Shown in pieces: positions 33,299 to 41,320 of a stretch of 64,000 nt of DNA (position 1 is the stretch's first letter; every line of letters begins with the position of its first letter). Source of the DNA: an uncultured Ruminococcus sp. Lineage in GTDB: Bacteria > Bacillota > Clostridia > Oscillospirales > Ruminococcaceae. The position numbers and the translations under genes are program-made. The notes under the pieces are model-generated. The model had not been told where the DNA came from and made no database searches. It worked only from the letters and a program-made list of their open reading frames with translations. The DNA lies in NCBI GenBank assembly GCA_944386525.1, contig CALXBL010000003.1:1-64000 (forward strand), in the 5' to 3' direction.

Positions 33299-34618
33299 TT
33301 ATATTTGATTTGCAAAGCTGCCATCGTCGATATCGCCGTAACAGCCAGCAGCATCACTCTCTTTTATTCTAACATAAAATATTGATTTACGCAAACTTTT
33401 TTTTATGTTTTTTTCGGGAATTTTTATGACCGTACCGCACGGGGCGTGTCCGGTGTGGAATCCGTCGTCCTTTTCGCATTCAAAAAGCACGGGAACTACG
33501 TGGTTTTCGAGCGACTTATGGAAAGATATCCTGAGCTTTTCGTCAAGTGACTGGAGCATTTCGGCACGTTTTGATTTAACGCTCTCGGTGACCTGACCGT
33601 CCATGCAGGCTGCTTTCGTGCCCGGACGGGCGGAATATCGGAACACGTGCATCCTGGCAAAGGCTATCCTTTCGGCGAATGCAAGGCTTTCGTGGAATTC
33701 GTCTTCCGTCTCGCCGGGGAAACCTGTCATGATGTCGGTTGTGATGGCGCAGTGAGGGAAATATCTCCTCACGAGCCGGCAGATGTCCTCATATTCGCCT
33801 GATGTATACTTTCTGTTCATGCGTTTCAGCACGCTGTCGGAGCCGCTCTGGAGCGACAGGTGGAACTGTGGACAAAATTCCGGCACGGCGGCAAGACCTC
33901 TCAGGAGCTCCTCGGTGATGCGTTCGGGCTCAAGAGAGCCGAGTCTTACTCTTTCAGCTCCGGCGTCTGCGCACGCAGTCACGGCATCGAGGAGCGTGTG
34001 ACCTGTTTCAGCGCCGTAGAATGCAAGGTTTATTCCGCACAGGACTATCTCACGATGACCGGAGCTTACAAGTCTGCCGGCGCATTCACGCAGCTCCGGC
34101 AGCAGCATACTTCTGCATCTTCCTCGGGCGTAGGGTATTATGCAGTAGGAGCAGAACGAGTTGCAGCCGTCCTGAATTTTCAGGAAGGCACGTGTATTTT
34201 TCGGGCTGTTCTCCCAGTCGAGGCACTCAAAGGAATCGCCGCTTCCGTAGGCAGAAACGGCAGATTTCCTTTGTCTGTCGGCCAGAAACTCCTTGGTGAG
34301 CGCAGGCAGACGCATTCTGTCCTTAGTGCCGATGATTATGTCGGCACCTGTGAGAGACTCAGCCTTCTCCGGGAAAGCCTGAGGGTAGCAGCCGGTGAGG
34401 ACTATTATAATATCAGGTTTGCTTTGACGCAGACGCCGTATAGCATTTGAAACTCGCTTGTCTCCCGAGGCTGTTACGGTGCAGGAGTTTATAATGGCAA
34501 TATCAGCAGTGCTGTCAGCAGACGCAGTTTCAAAGCCATAGCTTTCCATGAGTCTTTGCATACCGGCGGTCTCGCAGGTGTTCACCTTGCAGCCGAATGT
34601 TATATAGCAGCAGCGCAA
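33299..34618 (-). CDS. mtaB: tRNA threonylcarbamoyladenosine methylthiotransferase MtaB
   Basis: 439 residues. A radical SAM enzyme that converts t6A37 to ms2t6A37 in tRNA. The N-terminal methylthiotransferase domain has CYITFGCKVNTCE, and the radical SAM motif is DGCNSFCSYCIIPYARGR. A short TRAM-like region follows after about 375. The start is TTG 34618, eight bases after AAGGAG; the nearby ATG is out of frame. It precedes purL and has a candidate promoter at 34775-34803. TsaD, which makes t6A, is also in this window. Confidence 0.92.
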   Translation of the reverse strand: MRCCYITFGCKVNTCETAGMQRLMESYGFETASADSTADIAIINSCTVTASGDKRVSNAIRRLRQSKPDIIIVLTGCYPQAFPEKAESLTGADIIIGTKDRMRLPALTKEFLADRQRKSAVSAYGSGDSFECLDWENSPKNTRAFLKIQDGCNSFCSYCIIPYARGRCRSMLLPELRECAGRLVSSGHREIVLCGINLAFYGAETGHTLLDAVTACADAGAERVRLGSLEPERITEELLRGLAAVPEFCPQFHLSLQSGSDSVLKRMNRKYTSGEYEDICRLVRRYFPHCAITTDIMTGFPGETEDEFHESLAFAERIAFARMHVFRYSARPGTKAACMDGQVTESVKSKRAEMLQSLDEKLRISFHKSLENHVVPVLFECEKDDGFHTGHAPCGTVIKIPEKNIKKSLRKSIFYVRIKESDAAGCYGDIDDGSFANQI

Positions 34619-34774
34619 GCTTGCATCTCCTTTCTTATGGGTGAATCATACGGAAATTCCTACAGATTTATTATAATAAGGTTACGATTTGTAACATCTT
34701 TTAATCGGTGCGGAACTGAAAATTAACCGGCTTTCGTTGGAATGAATAAAAGCCGGAATCTACGGGACGATTCT

Positions 34775-34803
34775 ATTATACTATAATCACGAAAATAAAT
34801 CAA
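34775..34803 (-). promoter_or_regulatory. Candidate promoter of mtaB-purL
   Basis: TTGATT (34803-34798) and TATAAT (34780-34775) on the minus strand, 17-base spacer. It is nearly back-to-back with the HPr-like promoter at 34809. Confidence 0.6.
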
Positions 34804-34808
34804 CCTGC

Positions 34809-34837
34809 TTGACAAAAAAAATAAATCGTGGTATGCT
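34809..34837 (+). promoter_or_regulatory. Promoter of the HPr-like gene
   Basis: TTGACA (34809-34814) and TATGCT (34832-34837), 17-base spacer; transcription should start near 34844. Confidence 0.8.
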
Positions 34838-34845
34838 ATGTACAA

Positions 34846-34887
34846 CAGAAAGTGAAGATGCTGCTGAAGGCTGCGCTGAGCTTTCTG
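34846..34887 (+). other. 5'-terminal mRNA hairpin of the HPr-like gene
   Basis: CAGAAAG (34846-34852) pairs perfectly with CTTTCTG (34881-34887), starting two or three bases after the predicted transcription start. Such 5' stems stabilise mRNA in Firmicutes. A similar stem lies at the start of the pckG transcript. Confidence 0.5.
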
Positions 34888-34940
34888 CAATAACAACCAC
34901 GACGGGACATTTAGAATTAAAGTTCTTGGGAGGTATATTT

Positions 34941-35171
34941 ATGTTTGAGACAATGGTAGAACTTAAAACAATCAATGATGTTAAGGATTTCGTAAACACA
35001 GTAATGCTTTTCAGCTTCGATATCGACCTGGTATCCGGCAGATATGCTGTAGACGCAAAGTCTATTATGGGTATCTTTAGTCTTGACCTGTCCAAGGCAA
35101 TCAAGCTTCAGGCTCACACAGAGGATCCTGAAAAGCTGATTGAGGCTATCGACAGATTCATTGTAAAGTAA
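34941..35171 (+). CDS. HPr-like protein lacking the phosphorylated His
   Basis: 76 residues from ATG 34941 with TTGGGAGG upstream; longer in-frame readings would cover the promoter and are rejected. The C-terminal half is clearly HPr-like, with RYAVDAKSIMGIFSLDLSKAIKL corresponding to the Ser46 region (landmark KSIMGIFSLDL). The N-terminal segment that should hold GIHARPA reads INDVKDFVNT, so the PTS phosphorylation site His15 is missing while the regulatory Ser is kept. It is therefore unlikely to carry phosphate from Enzyme I and may act as a regulatory Ser-P or structural protein. Monocistronic, strong promoter, terminator at 35238. Confidence 0.8.
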   Translation: MFETMVELKTINDVKDFVNTVMLFSFDIDLVSGRYAVDAKSIMGIFSLDLSKAIKLQAHTEDPEKLIEAIDRFIVK

Positions 35172-35210
35172 AACAACAACTTTAAAAGTTAAACAACAAC
35201 TTTATATGTT
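35171..35210. repeat. Tandem 20-base repeat, two units
   Basis: AAACAACAACTTTAAAAGTT (35171-35190) is followed directly by AAACAACAACTTTATATGTT (35191-35210), 18 of 20 identical. It starts at the last base of the stop codon of the HPr-like gene. Function unknown. Confidence 0.7.
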
Positions 35211-35237
35211 CAAAAATTGAGTAGAATAGTAGAGGGG

Positions 35238-35265
35238 AAAACGGTACATTTTGTGCCGTTTTTTC
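35238..35265 (+). terminator. Terminator of the HPr-like gene
   Basis: AACGGTAC (35240-35247) and GTGCCGTT (35253-35260) with one wobble, followed by TTTTC. Confidence 0.85.
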
Positions 35266-35337
35266 TTTTCTCAGAGAATAGCGCCGCTTTGACAGCATAA
35301 AATATATACATCACTTGCTTGAAAGAGGGTAGTATAT

Positions 35338-36474
35338 ATGCTGAAAAAAATTATCTGCTTTATATGCAGTATAACAGTCATGACGGGAGTGTTTTCCGTG
35401 GAGGCACAGGCTGAGGAAACCATTCCTGAACCGGCTGCGTATGTCCTCATGGAGTGCAGCACGGGCACGGTGCTTGACGAGATGAACGGCGACAAAAAAC
35501 TCCCCGTGGGAACTATGGCAAAGCTCATGACCGCTCTGCTTGCCGGCGATATGATAGAGTCGGGGAAGTGGAGGAAAGATATGCTGCTTACCGCATCGGA
35601 CTGCGTAAACGGCACAAAGGGAGCTGTTATCTGGCTTCAGTCCGGCGAGAGTATGACTGTTGACGGTCTGCTGAGAGGACTTATCATTGGCAACGCAAAC
35701 GACGCTGCTGCCGTAATTGCCGAAAATATCAGCGGAAGCTGCGAGGATTTCGTCATGGATATGAACGCATACGCTTTTGAGCTTGGTATGCGTAATACAC
35801 GCTTTACAAGTCCGCAGGGCTACGACGACCCGAACGCCTATTCAACTGCAAGAGATATAGGTCTGCTTTGCTGTAAGCTTGCGGAGTATGACTGCCTTAA
35901 AGACTACTTCATCACATGGCGTGACTTCCTGCGTGACGGCGCAACTGAGCTTGTAAACGAAAACACCTTCGCCCGTACCTACGAGGGCATGATAGGTTGG
36001 AAGGCTGCTCACTCTGAGGCTTCAGGCTGGTCGCTGGCGGCAGGAGCTGAACGTGACGGCATGGAGTGCGCCGCTGTGGTTTTGGGCTCTCCCGACGAGG
36101 ACAGCAGATTTGCATATGCTAAAAAGCTCCTCAAAAAAGGCTTTTCTGAGTATACGATAACTCTACCCGGATTTTCACCGGAGCATATGAAGCCGGTTCG
36201 TGTGAAGGGCGGAGTTTCGAGCAGCGTTGAGATACGTGCAGAGAGCCTTTCGGGACTTGTCGTCCCCGTCGATGATACGTCGCTTGAGGCGGTTATAGTG
36301 CTGCCAAAATATGTCCATGCCCCCGTCGATGCAGGCAGACCTGTTGGTACTATCGCCTTCTACAACGGCGATGTGCTCCTCCATGAGACGGCTCTCGTCG
36401 CAAAAGAACCGGTCGAGGCTATGACGGCAGCTCTTGCAGTTAAAAAAATATTGGTGAAAATGTGCAAATTGTAG
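35338..36474 (+). CDS. PBP5/DacF homologue with altered catalytic motifs
   Basis: 378 residues. Exported (signal peptide about 1-25) and laid out like a D-Ala-D-Ala carboxypeptidase with a C-terminal beta domain, but all three active-site motifs are changed: TMAK (59-62) in place of SxxK, NAN (119-121) in place of SxN, and KAA (221-223) in place of KTG. The paralogue at 3616-4695 has all three intact. Both motif lysines remain, and the frame is open and well conserved, so this looks like a maintained pseudoenzyme rather than a decaying gene. AGAGGGTA precedes ATG 35338; no sigma-A promoter is clear. Role unknown; peptidoglycan binding or partner regulation are possibilities. Confidence 0.82.
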   Translation: MLKKIICFICSITVMTGVFSVEAQAEETIPEPAAYVLMECSTGTVLDEMNGDKKLPVGTMAKLMTALLAGDMIESGKWRKDMLLTASDCVNGTKGAVIWLQSGESMTVDGLLRGLIIGNANDAAAVIAENISGSCEDFVMDMNAYAFELGMRNTRFTSPQGYDDPNAYSTARDIGLLCCKLAEYDCLKDYFITWRDFLRDGATELVNENTFARTYEGMIGWKAAHSEASGWSLAAGAERDGMECAAVVLGSPDEDSRFAYAKKLLKKGFSEYTITLPGFSPEHMKPVRVKGGVSSSVEIRAESLSGLVVPVDDTSLEAVIVLPKYVHAPVDAGRPVGTIAFYNGDVLLHETALVAKEPVEAMTAALAVKKILVKMCKL

Positions 36475-36514
36475 TTTTAAATTTGTGCAGAATCAATAAG
36501 AATTTTTATTCCTC

Positions 36515-36543
36515 TTGCAATTGAGGTCAGAATATAGTATGAT
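36515..36543 (+). promoter_or_regulatory. Promoter of pgi
   Basis: TTGCAA (36515-36520) and TATGAT (36538-36543), 17-base spacer, about 75 bases before the pgi start. Confidence 0.7.
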
Positions 36544-36620
36544 ATAAGTGGTAAAATAGTGGGATAAGCTCAAAGCAATGACCGGCTGAGAGCTGTTCCC
36601 CGAAAATGGAGGAATGAACA

Positions 36621-37958
36621 ATGTCTTTGAAGTTGAATACAAAGTATTTGGCTGACTTTATGAATGATGACGAAATGTGCGGCATCGCCCACCAGGTGGA
36701 AGCATCTGCTAAGCTGCTCCACGAAAAAACCGGTCAGGGAAGCGACTTTCTCGGCTGGCTTACACTGCCCACCGACTACGATAAGGAGGAATTCGCAAGA
36801 ATAAAAACTGCTGCCAAGAAAATTCAGGGCAACTCCGATATCCTTATCGTTATAGGTATAGGCGGTTCATATCTGGGCGCAAGAGCCGCTATCGAGTTTT
36901 TGAAGTCCACGCTCTATAATAGCCTTAAAAAGGATACTCCCGATATCTACTATGTCGGCAACAATATCAACCCCACTTACCTCAGCGAGATAATCTCTCT
37001 CTGTAAGGATAAGGACTTTTCAGTAAACGTTATTTCCAAGTCCGGTACTACTACCGAGCCAGCACTCGCTTTCAGAGTTTTCAAGAAGCTGGTCGAGGAT
37101 AAGTACGGCAAGGACGGAGCTAAGGATCATATATTCGCAACTACTGATAAGGCTAAGGGTACACTCAAGGAGCTGTCTGATACAGAAGGCTATGAGACAT
37201 TTGTCGTTCCGGACGATGTGGGCGGACGTTTCTCCGTTCTCACAGCAGTAGGTCTGCTGCCAATCGCCGTTGCAGGCTGCGATATCGACGCTATCATGGC
37301 AGGCGCAGCTCAGGCTCAGCAGGACTATACGGCAGACTTTGAACACAACGATTGCTACAAATACGCTGCTATCAGAAATATCCTCAGCCGCAAGGGTAAG
37401 TCGGTTGAAATGCTCGTTTCCTACGACCCCAACTTCGTTATGATGGCTGAATGGTATAAGCAGCTCTTCGGCGAGAGCGAGGGTAAGGATAATAAGGGCA
37501 TCTTCCCGTCAGCTGCCGTGTTTTCAACAGATCTGCACTCCATGGGTCAGTATATCCAGGAGGGCTCAAGAATTCTCTTCGAGACTGTTGTAGATATCAA
37601 GAAGCCAAAGACCGACTTCTTCCTCGAAGCAGACGAGGAAAACCTCGATGGACTAAACTTCCTGTGTAACCAGAATATGTCCGTCGTAAACCGCAAGGCT
37701 CTCGAGGGCGTTGTGCTGGCTCACACCGAGGGCGGCGTTCCCAACATTATCCTTGAGCTTGAGGACACAAGCGAAAAGAGCCTTGGATATCTCATCTATT
37801 TCTTTGAAAAGGCATGTGCAATCTCCGGCTACCTGCTGGGAGTAAATCCGTTCAATCAGCCCGGCGTTGAAAGCTATAAGAGAAATATGTTCGCACTCCT
37901 CGGTAAGCCCGGCTACGAGGACCAGAAGGCTGCTCTCGAAGCTAAGCTGGCTGAGTAA
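36621..37958 (+). CDS. pgi: Glucose-6-phosphate isomerase
   Basis: 445 residues, the length typical of the bacterial Firmicute type. Interconverts glucose-6-phosphate and fructose-6-phosphate in the cytoplasm. Landmarks: [55 protein letters not shown] and [20 protein letters not shown] at the C terminus. TGGAGG precedes ATG 36621. The P-loop gene at 38046 follows after 87 bases in the same direction and may be co-transcribed, as I see no terminator with a T-run between. Confidence 0.97.
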   Translation: MSLKLNTKYLADFMNDDEMCGIAHQVEASAKLLHEKTGQGSDFLGWLTLPTDYDKEEFARIKTAAKKIQGNSDILIVIGIGGSYLGARAAIEFLKSTLYNSLKKDTPDIYYVGNNINPTYLSEIISLCKDKDFSVNVISKSGTTTEPALAFRVFKKLVEDKYGKDGAKDHIFATTDKAKGTLKELSDTEGYETFVVPDDVGGRFSVLTAVGLLPIAVAGCDIDAIMAGAAQAQQDYTADFEHNDCYKYAAIRNILSRKGKSVEMLVSYDPNFVMMAEWYKQLFGESEGKDNKGIFPSAAVFSTDLHSMGQYIQEGSRILFETVVDIKKPKTDFFLEADEENLDGLNFLCNQNMSVVNRKALEGVVLAHTEGGVPNIILELEDTSEKSLGYLIYFFEKACAISGYLLGVNPFNQPGVESYKRNMFALLGKPGYEDQKAALEAKLAE

Positions 37959-38045
37959 TTACGGCTGTTTTGCAGCTATGCTGCATTTCATATAAAACGC
38001 AATAAGAATTGAAATAGTGTCTTTCCGACACGAAAGGAGTTAATT

Positions 38046-38453
38046 ATGATTCAACTGATCACTGGTAAAAAGGGAAGCGGCAAGACTAAGGTCCTCATAG
38101 ATAAGATCAACAGCGCTGTTAAGGAGACTACAGGCTGTCTGGTTTGTATCGAAAAGGGAGCAACTATCCGCAGCTCCATCAGCTACAAGGTAAGATGGTG
38201 CGACACTGAACAGTTCGCTATCGACAGCTATGATTCCTTCTACGGCTACGTTGCAGGTATGCTGGCTGGCAACTACGACATCAAGGAGATATTCGTTGAC
38301 GGTATCTTCAAGATCGCCGGCTCCGACTTCGAGGCTCTGGGCGTTATGCTCGATAAGCTTGCTAAGCTCACCGGCGAGGATGTAGTTATCGTATTTACAC
38401 TGTCCGCTGATAATTCCGAACTGCCGGCATCCGTTACAAAGTACATCGACTGA
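38046..38453 (+). CDS. Small P-loop protein, unknown function
   Basis: 135 residues. A Walker A motif, GKKGSGKT, lies at residues 7-14 right after the first beta strand, and a Walker B-like strand, EIFVDGI, lies near 81-87. A further strand VVIVFTLS near 113-120 fits a minimal RecA- or kinase-like fold. There are no extra domains, so a substrate cannot be named. AAAGGAG precedes ATG 38046; a short GTGTC/GACAC hairpin sits just before it. The body uses well-adapted codons like neighbouring pgi. It lies between pgi and yceD-rpmF. Confidence 0.75.
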   Translation: MIQLITGKKGSGKTKVLIDKINSAVKETTGCLVCIEKGATIRSSISYKVRWCDTEQFAIDSYDSFYGYVAGMLAGNYDIKEIFVDGIFKIAGSDFEALGVMLDKLAKLTGEDVVIVFTLSADNSELPASVTKYID

Positions 38454-38482
38454 TCCAAATTCCTAACTTTTTGAAAAAAAGC

Positions 38483-38512
38483 TTGACAAGCTGGCTCGTT
38501 ATAGTATATAAT
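38483..38512 (+). promoter_or_regulatory. Promoter of yceD-rpmF
   Basis: TTGACA (38483-38488) and TATAAT (38507-38512), 18-base spacer. Confidence 0.8.
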
Positions 38513-38542
38513 AGATGTTGCAATGCGTGAAAGGAAGAAAGT

Positions 38543-38998
38543 ATGATCTTACAACTGCGTGAGGTTTTTCAGATTGATGGTCTGGAAAAACCGATCAGCT
38601 ATGAAATCATAACTGATGAGCTTAAAGATATTCACGGCTATAAATTCGCCAAACCCATAAAAGTCGAGGGCGAGGTGCGTAACCATGCCGGTATCGTTAC
38701 ACTGAAGTACAAGGTTGCCTGTGTGCTTGATGTGGAGTGCGACCGCTGCCTGAAACCCTTTGAGCAGGAACATACTTACGATTTTACTCATACTGTCGTT
38801 CCAACGTTACACAGCGACAACCGTGCGTATGATTCGTACCTTGTGGCTGAAAATGACAGCATTGATTTGAATGAGACAGCAATAACAGATCTGCTGCTCA
38901 TGCTCCCTACAAAGATTCTTTGTAAGGAGGACTGTAAAGGGTTGTGCTATATCTGTGGGTGCGATCTGAATGAATCCACCTGCGACTGTCTGAAATAA
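38543..38998 (+). CDS. yceD: DUF177 protein YceD (23S rRNA accumulation)
   Basis: 151 residues. Widely conserved partner of rpmF; in E. coli YceD supports 23S rRNA accumulation. Conserved Cys positions are seen in LDVECDRCLKPFEQ and the C-terminal CKEDCKGLCYICGCDLNESTCDC, which looks like a metal-binding cluster and is typical of the Gram-positive form. GAAAGGAAG precedes ATG 38543. rpmF follows after 15 bases. Confidence 0.9.
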   Translation: MILQLREVFQIDGLEKPISYEIITDELKDIHGYKFAKPIKVEGEVRNHAGIVTLKYKVACVLDVECDRCLKPFEQEHTYDFTHTVVPTLHSDNRAYDSYLVAENDSIDLNETAITDLLLMLPTKILCKEDCKGLCYICGCDLNESTCDCLK

Positions 38999-39013
38999 GA
39001 AGGAGGTGCCAAC

Positions 39014-39199
39014 ATGGCAGTACCAAAGAATAAGGTCTCCAAAGCAAGACGTGATAAAAGACGTTCTGCTGTTTGGAAGCTGGATGCACCGGCAATGAGC
39101 GTATGCACAAATTGCGGTGCTTATAAGGCTCCGCACAAGGTATGCAAGGCTTGCGGTTTCTACAAGGGCGTTGCTGTACTTAAGATGGACGCTGAATAA
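39014..39199 (+). CDS. rpmF: 50S ribosomal protein L32
   Basis: 61 residues. MAVPKNKVSKARRDKRR is the L32 N terminus. Two Cys pairs, CTNCGAYKAPH and CKACGFYKG, make it the zinc-binding form, as with L28 at 8095. AGAAGGAGGTG precedes ATG 39014. Standard yceD-rpmF pair. Confidence 0.97.
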   Translation: MAVPKNKVSKARRDKRRSAVWKLDAPAMSVCTNCGAYKAPHKVCKACGFYKGVAVLKMDAE

Positions 39200-39216
39200 G
39201 TCATCGACTAATTGAG

Positions 39217-39247
39217 GAGGAGAGGCGGTCATTCGTCTCTCCTCTTT
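39217..39247 (+). terminator. Terminator or attenuator between rpmF and der
   Basis: GAGGAGAGGCG (39217-39227) pairs with CGTCTCTCCTC (39234-39244) with one wobble, followed by TTTG. The der start is only 28 bases on, so der depends on read-through or on a promoter I do not recognise. Confidence 0.7.
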
Positions 39248-39274
39248 GTCATATAAATATAAGGAGATGAGAAA

Positions 39275-40606
39275 ATGGCTTTACCAGTTGTGGCAGTCGT
39301 GGGCAGACCAAATGTGGGTAAGTCTACACTGTTCAATAAGATGATAGGCAAGAGACTGTCTATCGTGGAGGATACTCCCGGCGTTACCCGTGACCGTATA
39401 TACTCAAAGTGTGAGTGGAGAAACAGACAGTTTATGGTAGTCGATACGGGCGGTATAGAGCCGAATACTACCGACGTTATACTTGCTCAGATGCGCCGGC
39501 AGGCTGAGCTTGCTATTGAGAATGCTGATGTTATCATTCTTGTGACGGATATCCGCTGCGGCGTTACCGCTGACGACAGCGACGTTGCAAATATGCTCCA
39601 GAAAAGCGGCAAGCCAATTATCCTTGCGGTGAATAAGTGCGACTCCATAGGCGAGCCGCCATTGGAACTATATGAATTCTATAACCTGGGACTGGGCGAC
39701 CCATTTCCCATATCTGCTGCCCACGGACACGGCACCGGCGATATGCTCGACGCAGTTATGGAACAGCTGCCATCTGAGGATGAGCTTGCCGAGGATGATG
39801 ATGCTATAAAGGTCGCCATTATAGGTAAGCCGAATGCAGGCAAGTCTTCACTCGTAAACAAAATTGCAGGCGAGGAGAGAGTGATAGTTTCAGATATTGC
39901 AGGAACTACTCGTGACGCTACAGATACTACTATAGAAAATGAACACGGAAAATTCGTCTTTATTGATACTGCCGGCATACGTAAAAAGTCTAAGGTCACC
40001 GAGAAGATAGAGCATTTCAGCGTACTGCGTGCGTATATGGCGGTTGACAGGGCGGATGTCTGCCTGATACTCATCGACGCCGTGCAAGGCTTTACCGAGC
40101 AGGACTCCAAGGTTGCAGGCTATGCCCACGAACAGGGTAAGGCTTCGATCGTGGTCGTAAACAAGTGGGATCTTATCGAAAAGGACAACAACACAATGAA
40201 CGAGTACCTGACAAAGCTCCAGAATGACTTCAGCTTTATGTCATATGTGCCGTTCCTGTTTATTTCCGCAAAGACTGGTCAGAGAGTCAACAAGCTCTAC
40301 GAGATGATAGAAACGGTATACCAGCAGAACCAGATGCGTGTTTCCACAGGACGCCTCAATGACGTTCTGGCATATGCTACCACAAGAGTTCAGCCGCCAT
40401 CGGACAAGGGCAGGAGACTGAAGATATACTATATCACACAGCCCTCCACAAAGCCGCCAACATTCGTTATATTCGTAAACCGTGCCGATCTATTCCATTT
40501 CTCATACCAGAGATATATCGAAAATCAGATACGTTCCACATTCGGACTTACAGGCACTCCAGTGCGGTTTATCGTTCGTGAGCGTGACAAGAACGATAAC
40601 AGCTAA
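39275..40606 (+). CDS. der: Ribosome biogenesis GTPase Der (EngA)
   Basis: 443 residues. Double-GTPase needed for late 50S assembly. First GTPase domain: GRPNVGKSTLFNKM, DTPGVTRDR, DTGG and NKCD. Second: GKPNAGKSSLVNKI, DIAGTTRDATD, DTAGIRKKS and NKWD. A C-terminal KH-like domain follows from about 350. Starts 76 bases after rpmF and is followed by plsY and gpsA, a common clostridial order. Confidence 0.97.
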   Translation: MALPVVAVVGRPNVGKSTLFNKMIGKRLSIVEDTPGVTRDRIYSKCEWRNRQFMVVDTGGIEPNTTDVILAQMRRQAELAIENADVIILVTDIRCGVTADDSDVANMLQKSGKPIILAVNKCDSIGEPPLELYEFYNLGLGDPFPISAAHGHGTGDMLDAVMEQLPSEDELAEDDDAIKVAIIGKPNAGKSSLVNKIAGEERVIVSDIAGTTRDATDTTIENEHGKFVFIDTAGIRKKSKVTEKIEHFSVLRAYMAVDRADVCLILIDAVQGFTEQDSKVAGYAHEQGKASIVVVNKWDLIEKDNNTMNEYLTKLQNDFSFMSYVPFLFISAKTGQRVNKLYEMIETVYQQNQMRVSTGRLNDVLAYATTRVQPPSDKGRRLKIYYITQPSTKPPTFVIFVNRADLFHFSYQRYIENQIRSTFGLTGTPVRFIVRERDKNDNS

Positions 40607-40624
40607 ACTGCCGGAGGAAATATC

Positions 40625-41302
40625 ATGAACGTAATGCTAATTCTGGCAATAGTGCTTTCCATTGTTGTGTCGTATCTGCTGGGAAGTATAAATTCTGCCA
40701 TAATCGTGGGAAAACTTATCAAGCATCAGGATATCCGTACACTGGGCAGCAAGAACGCAGGTCTTACAAATACTCTGCGGTGTTTCGGCAAAGGCTGCGC
40801 ACTTCTGACTCTGGTCGGAGATCTTGCAAAGGGTATAATTGCAGTGTTTATAAGCAAGTGTATATGTTCGCTTATGGATGTATCCCTTGCAGGAGATGAA
40901 CAGCTTCAGTTTATCGGATATGTGGCAGGTATTGCTGCTATTCTGGGTCATGTTTATCCGCTCTACTACGGTTTCCGTGGAGGCAAGGGTGTACTTGTGG
41001 GAGTGTCGGTGTTCATAGTCATCGACTGGAGAGCTTTTATCATTATGATAGCGATTTTCGCCATTGTGCTGGCGCTGTCAAAGTATGTGTCACTCAGCTC
41101 TATAATATCATCAGCCCTTTGTCCTCTGGTTACGTTTGGAATCCAGCTTATACGTTTTCCGGAGCGTCCGATGTGGTACGTGCTCCTGAATACGTGTATG
41201 GCTGCCGTTATGGCAATATGGGTAATATGGATGCACCGCTCAAATATACAGCGTCTCAGGGACGGCTGTGAAAATAAATTTTCGTTCCACAAAAGTCAAT
41301 AA
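40625..41302 (+). CDS. plsY: Glycerol-3-phosphate acyltransferase PlsY
   Basis: 225 residues, a membrane enzyme that transfers acyl from acyl-phosphate to glycerol-3-phosphate, the first step in phospholipid synthesis. Family motifs are visible: YLLGSINSAIIVGK, DIRTLGSKNAGLTNTLR, and HVYPLYYGFRGGKGV. GGAGG precedes ATG 40625, 18 bases after der. It is followed by gpsA, which supplies its substrate. Confidence 0.95.
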   Translation: MNVMLILAIVLSIVVSYLLGSINSAIIVGKLIKHQDIRTLGSKNAGLTNTLRCFGKGCALLTLVGDLAKGIIAVFISKCICSLMDVSLAGDEQLQFIGYVAGIAAILGHVYPLYYGFRGGKGVLVGVSVFIVIDWRAFIIMIAIFAIVLALSKYVSLSSIISSALCPLVTFGIQLIRFPERPMWYVLLNTCMAAVMAIWVIWMHRSNIQRLRDGCENKFSFHKSQ

Positions 41303-41320
41303 TCGTCAAAGGAGGATAAC

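Larger units (their letters stand above)
34619..34940. other. Intergenic region between mtaB and the HPr-like gene
   Basis: 322 bases without a gene. It holds the back-to-back promoters at 34775-34803 and 34809-34837. On the mtaB side there is a long leader (about 150 bases) with one 8-bp stem, CCGGCTTT (34727-34734) with AAAGCCGG (34749-34756), and a small GTTAC/GTAAC hairpin at 34681-34695. On the other side is the 5' hairpin of the HPr-like mRNA. I found no known riboswitch in it. Confidence 0.6.

Noticed and set aside
34619-34770. Purine or other riboswitch in the leader upstream of mtaB-purL
   Set aside because: The leader has short stems but none of the conserved purine riboswitch core, and it precedes mtaB rather than purL.
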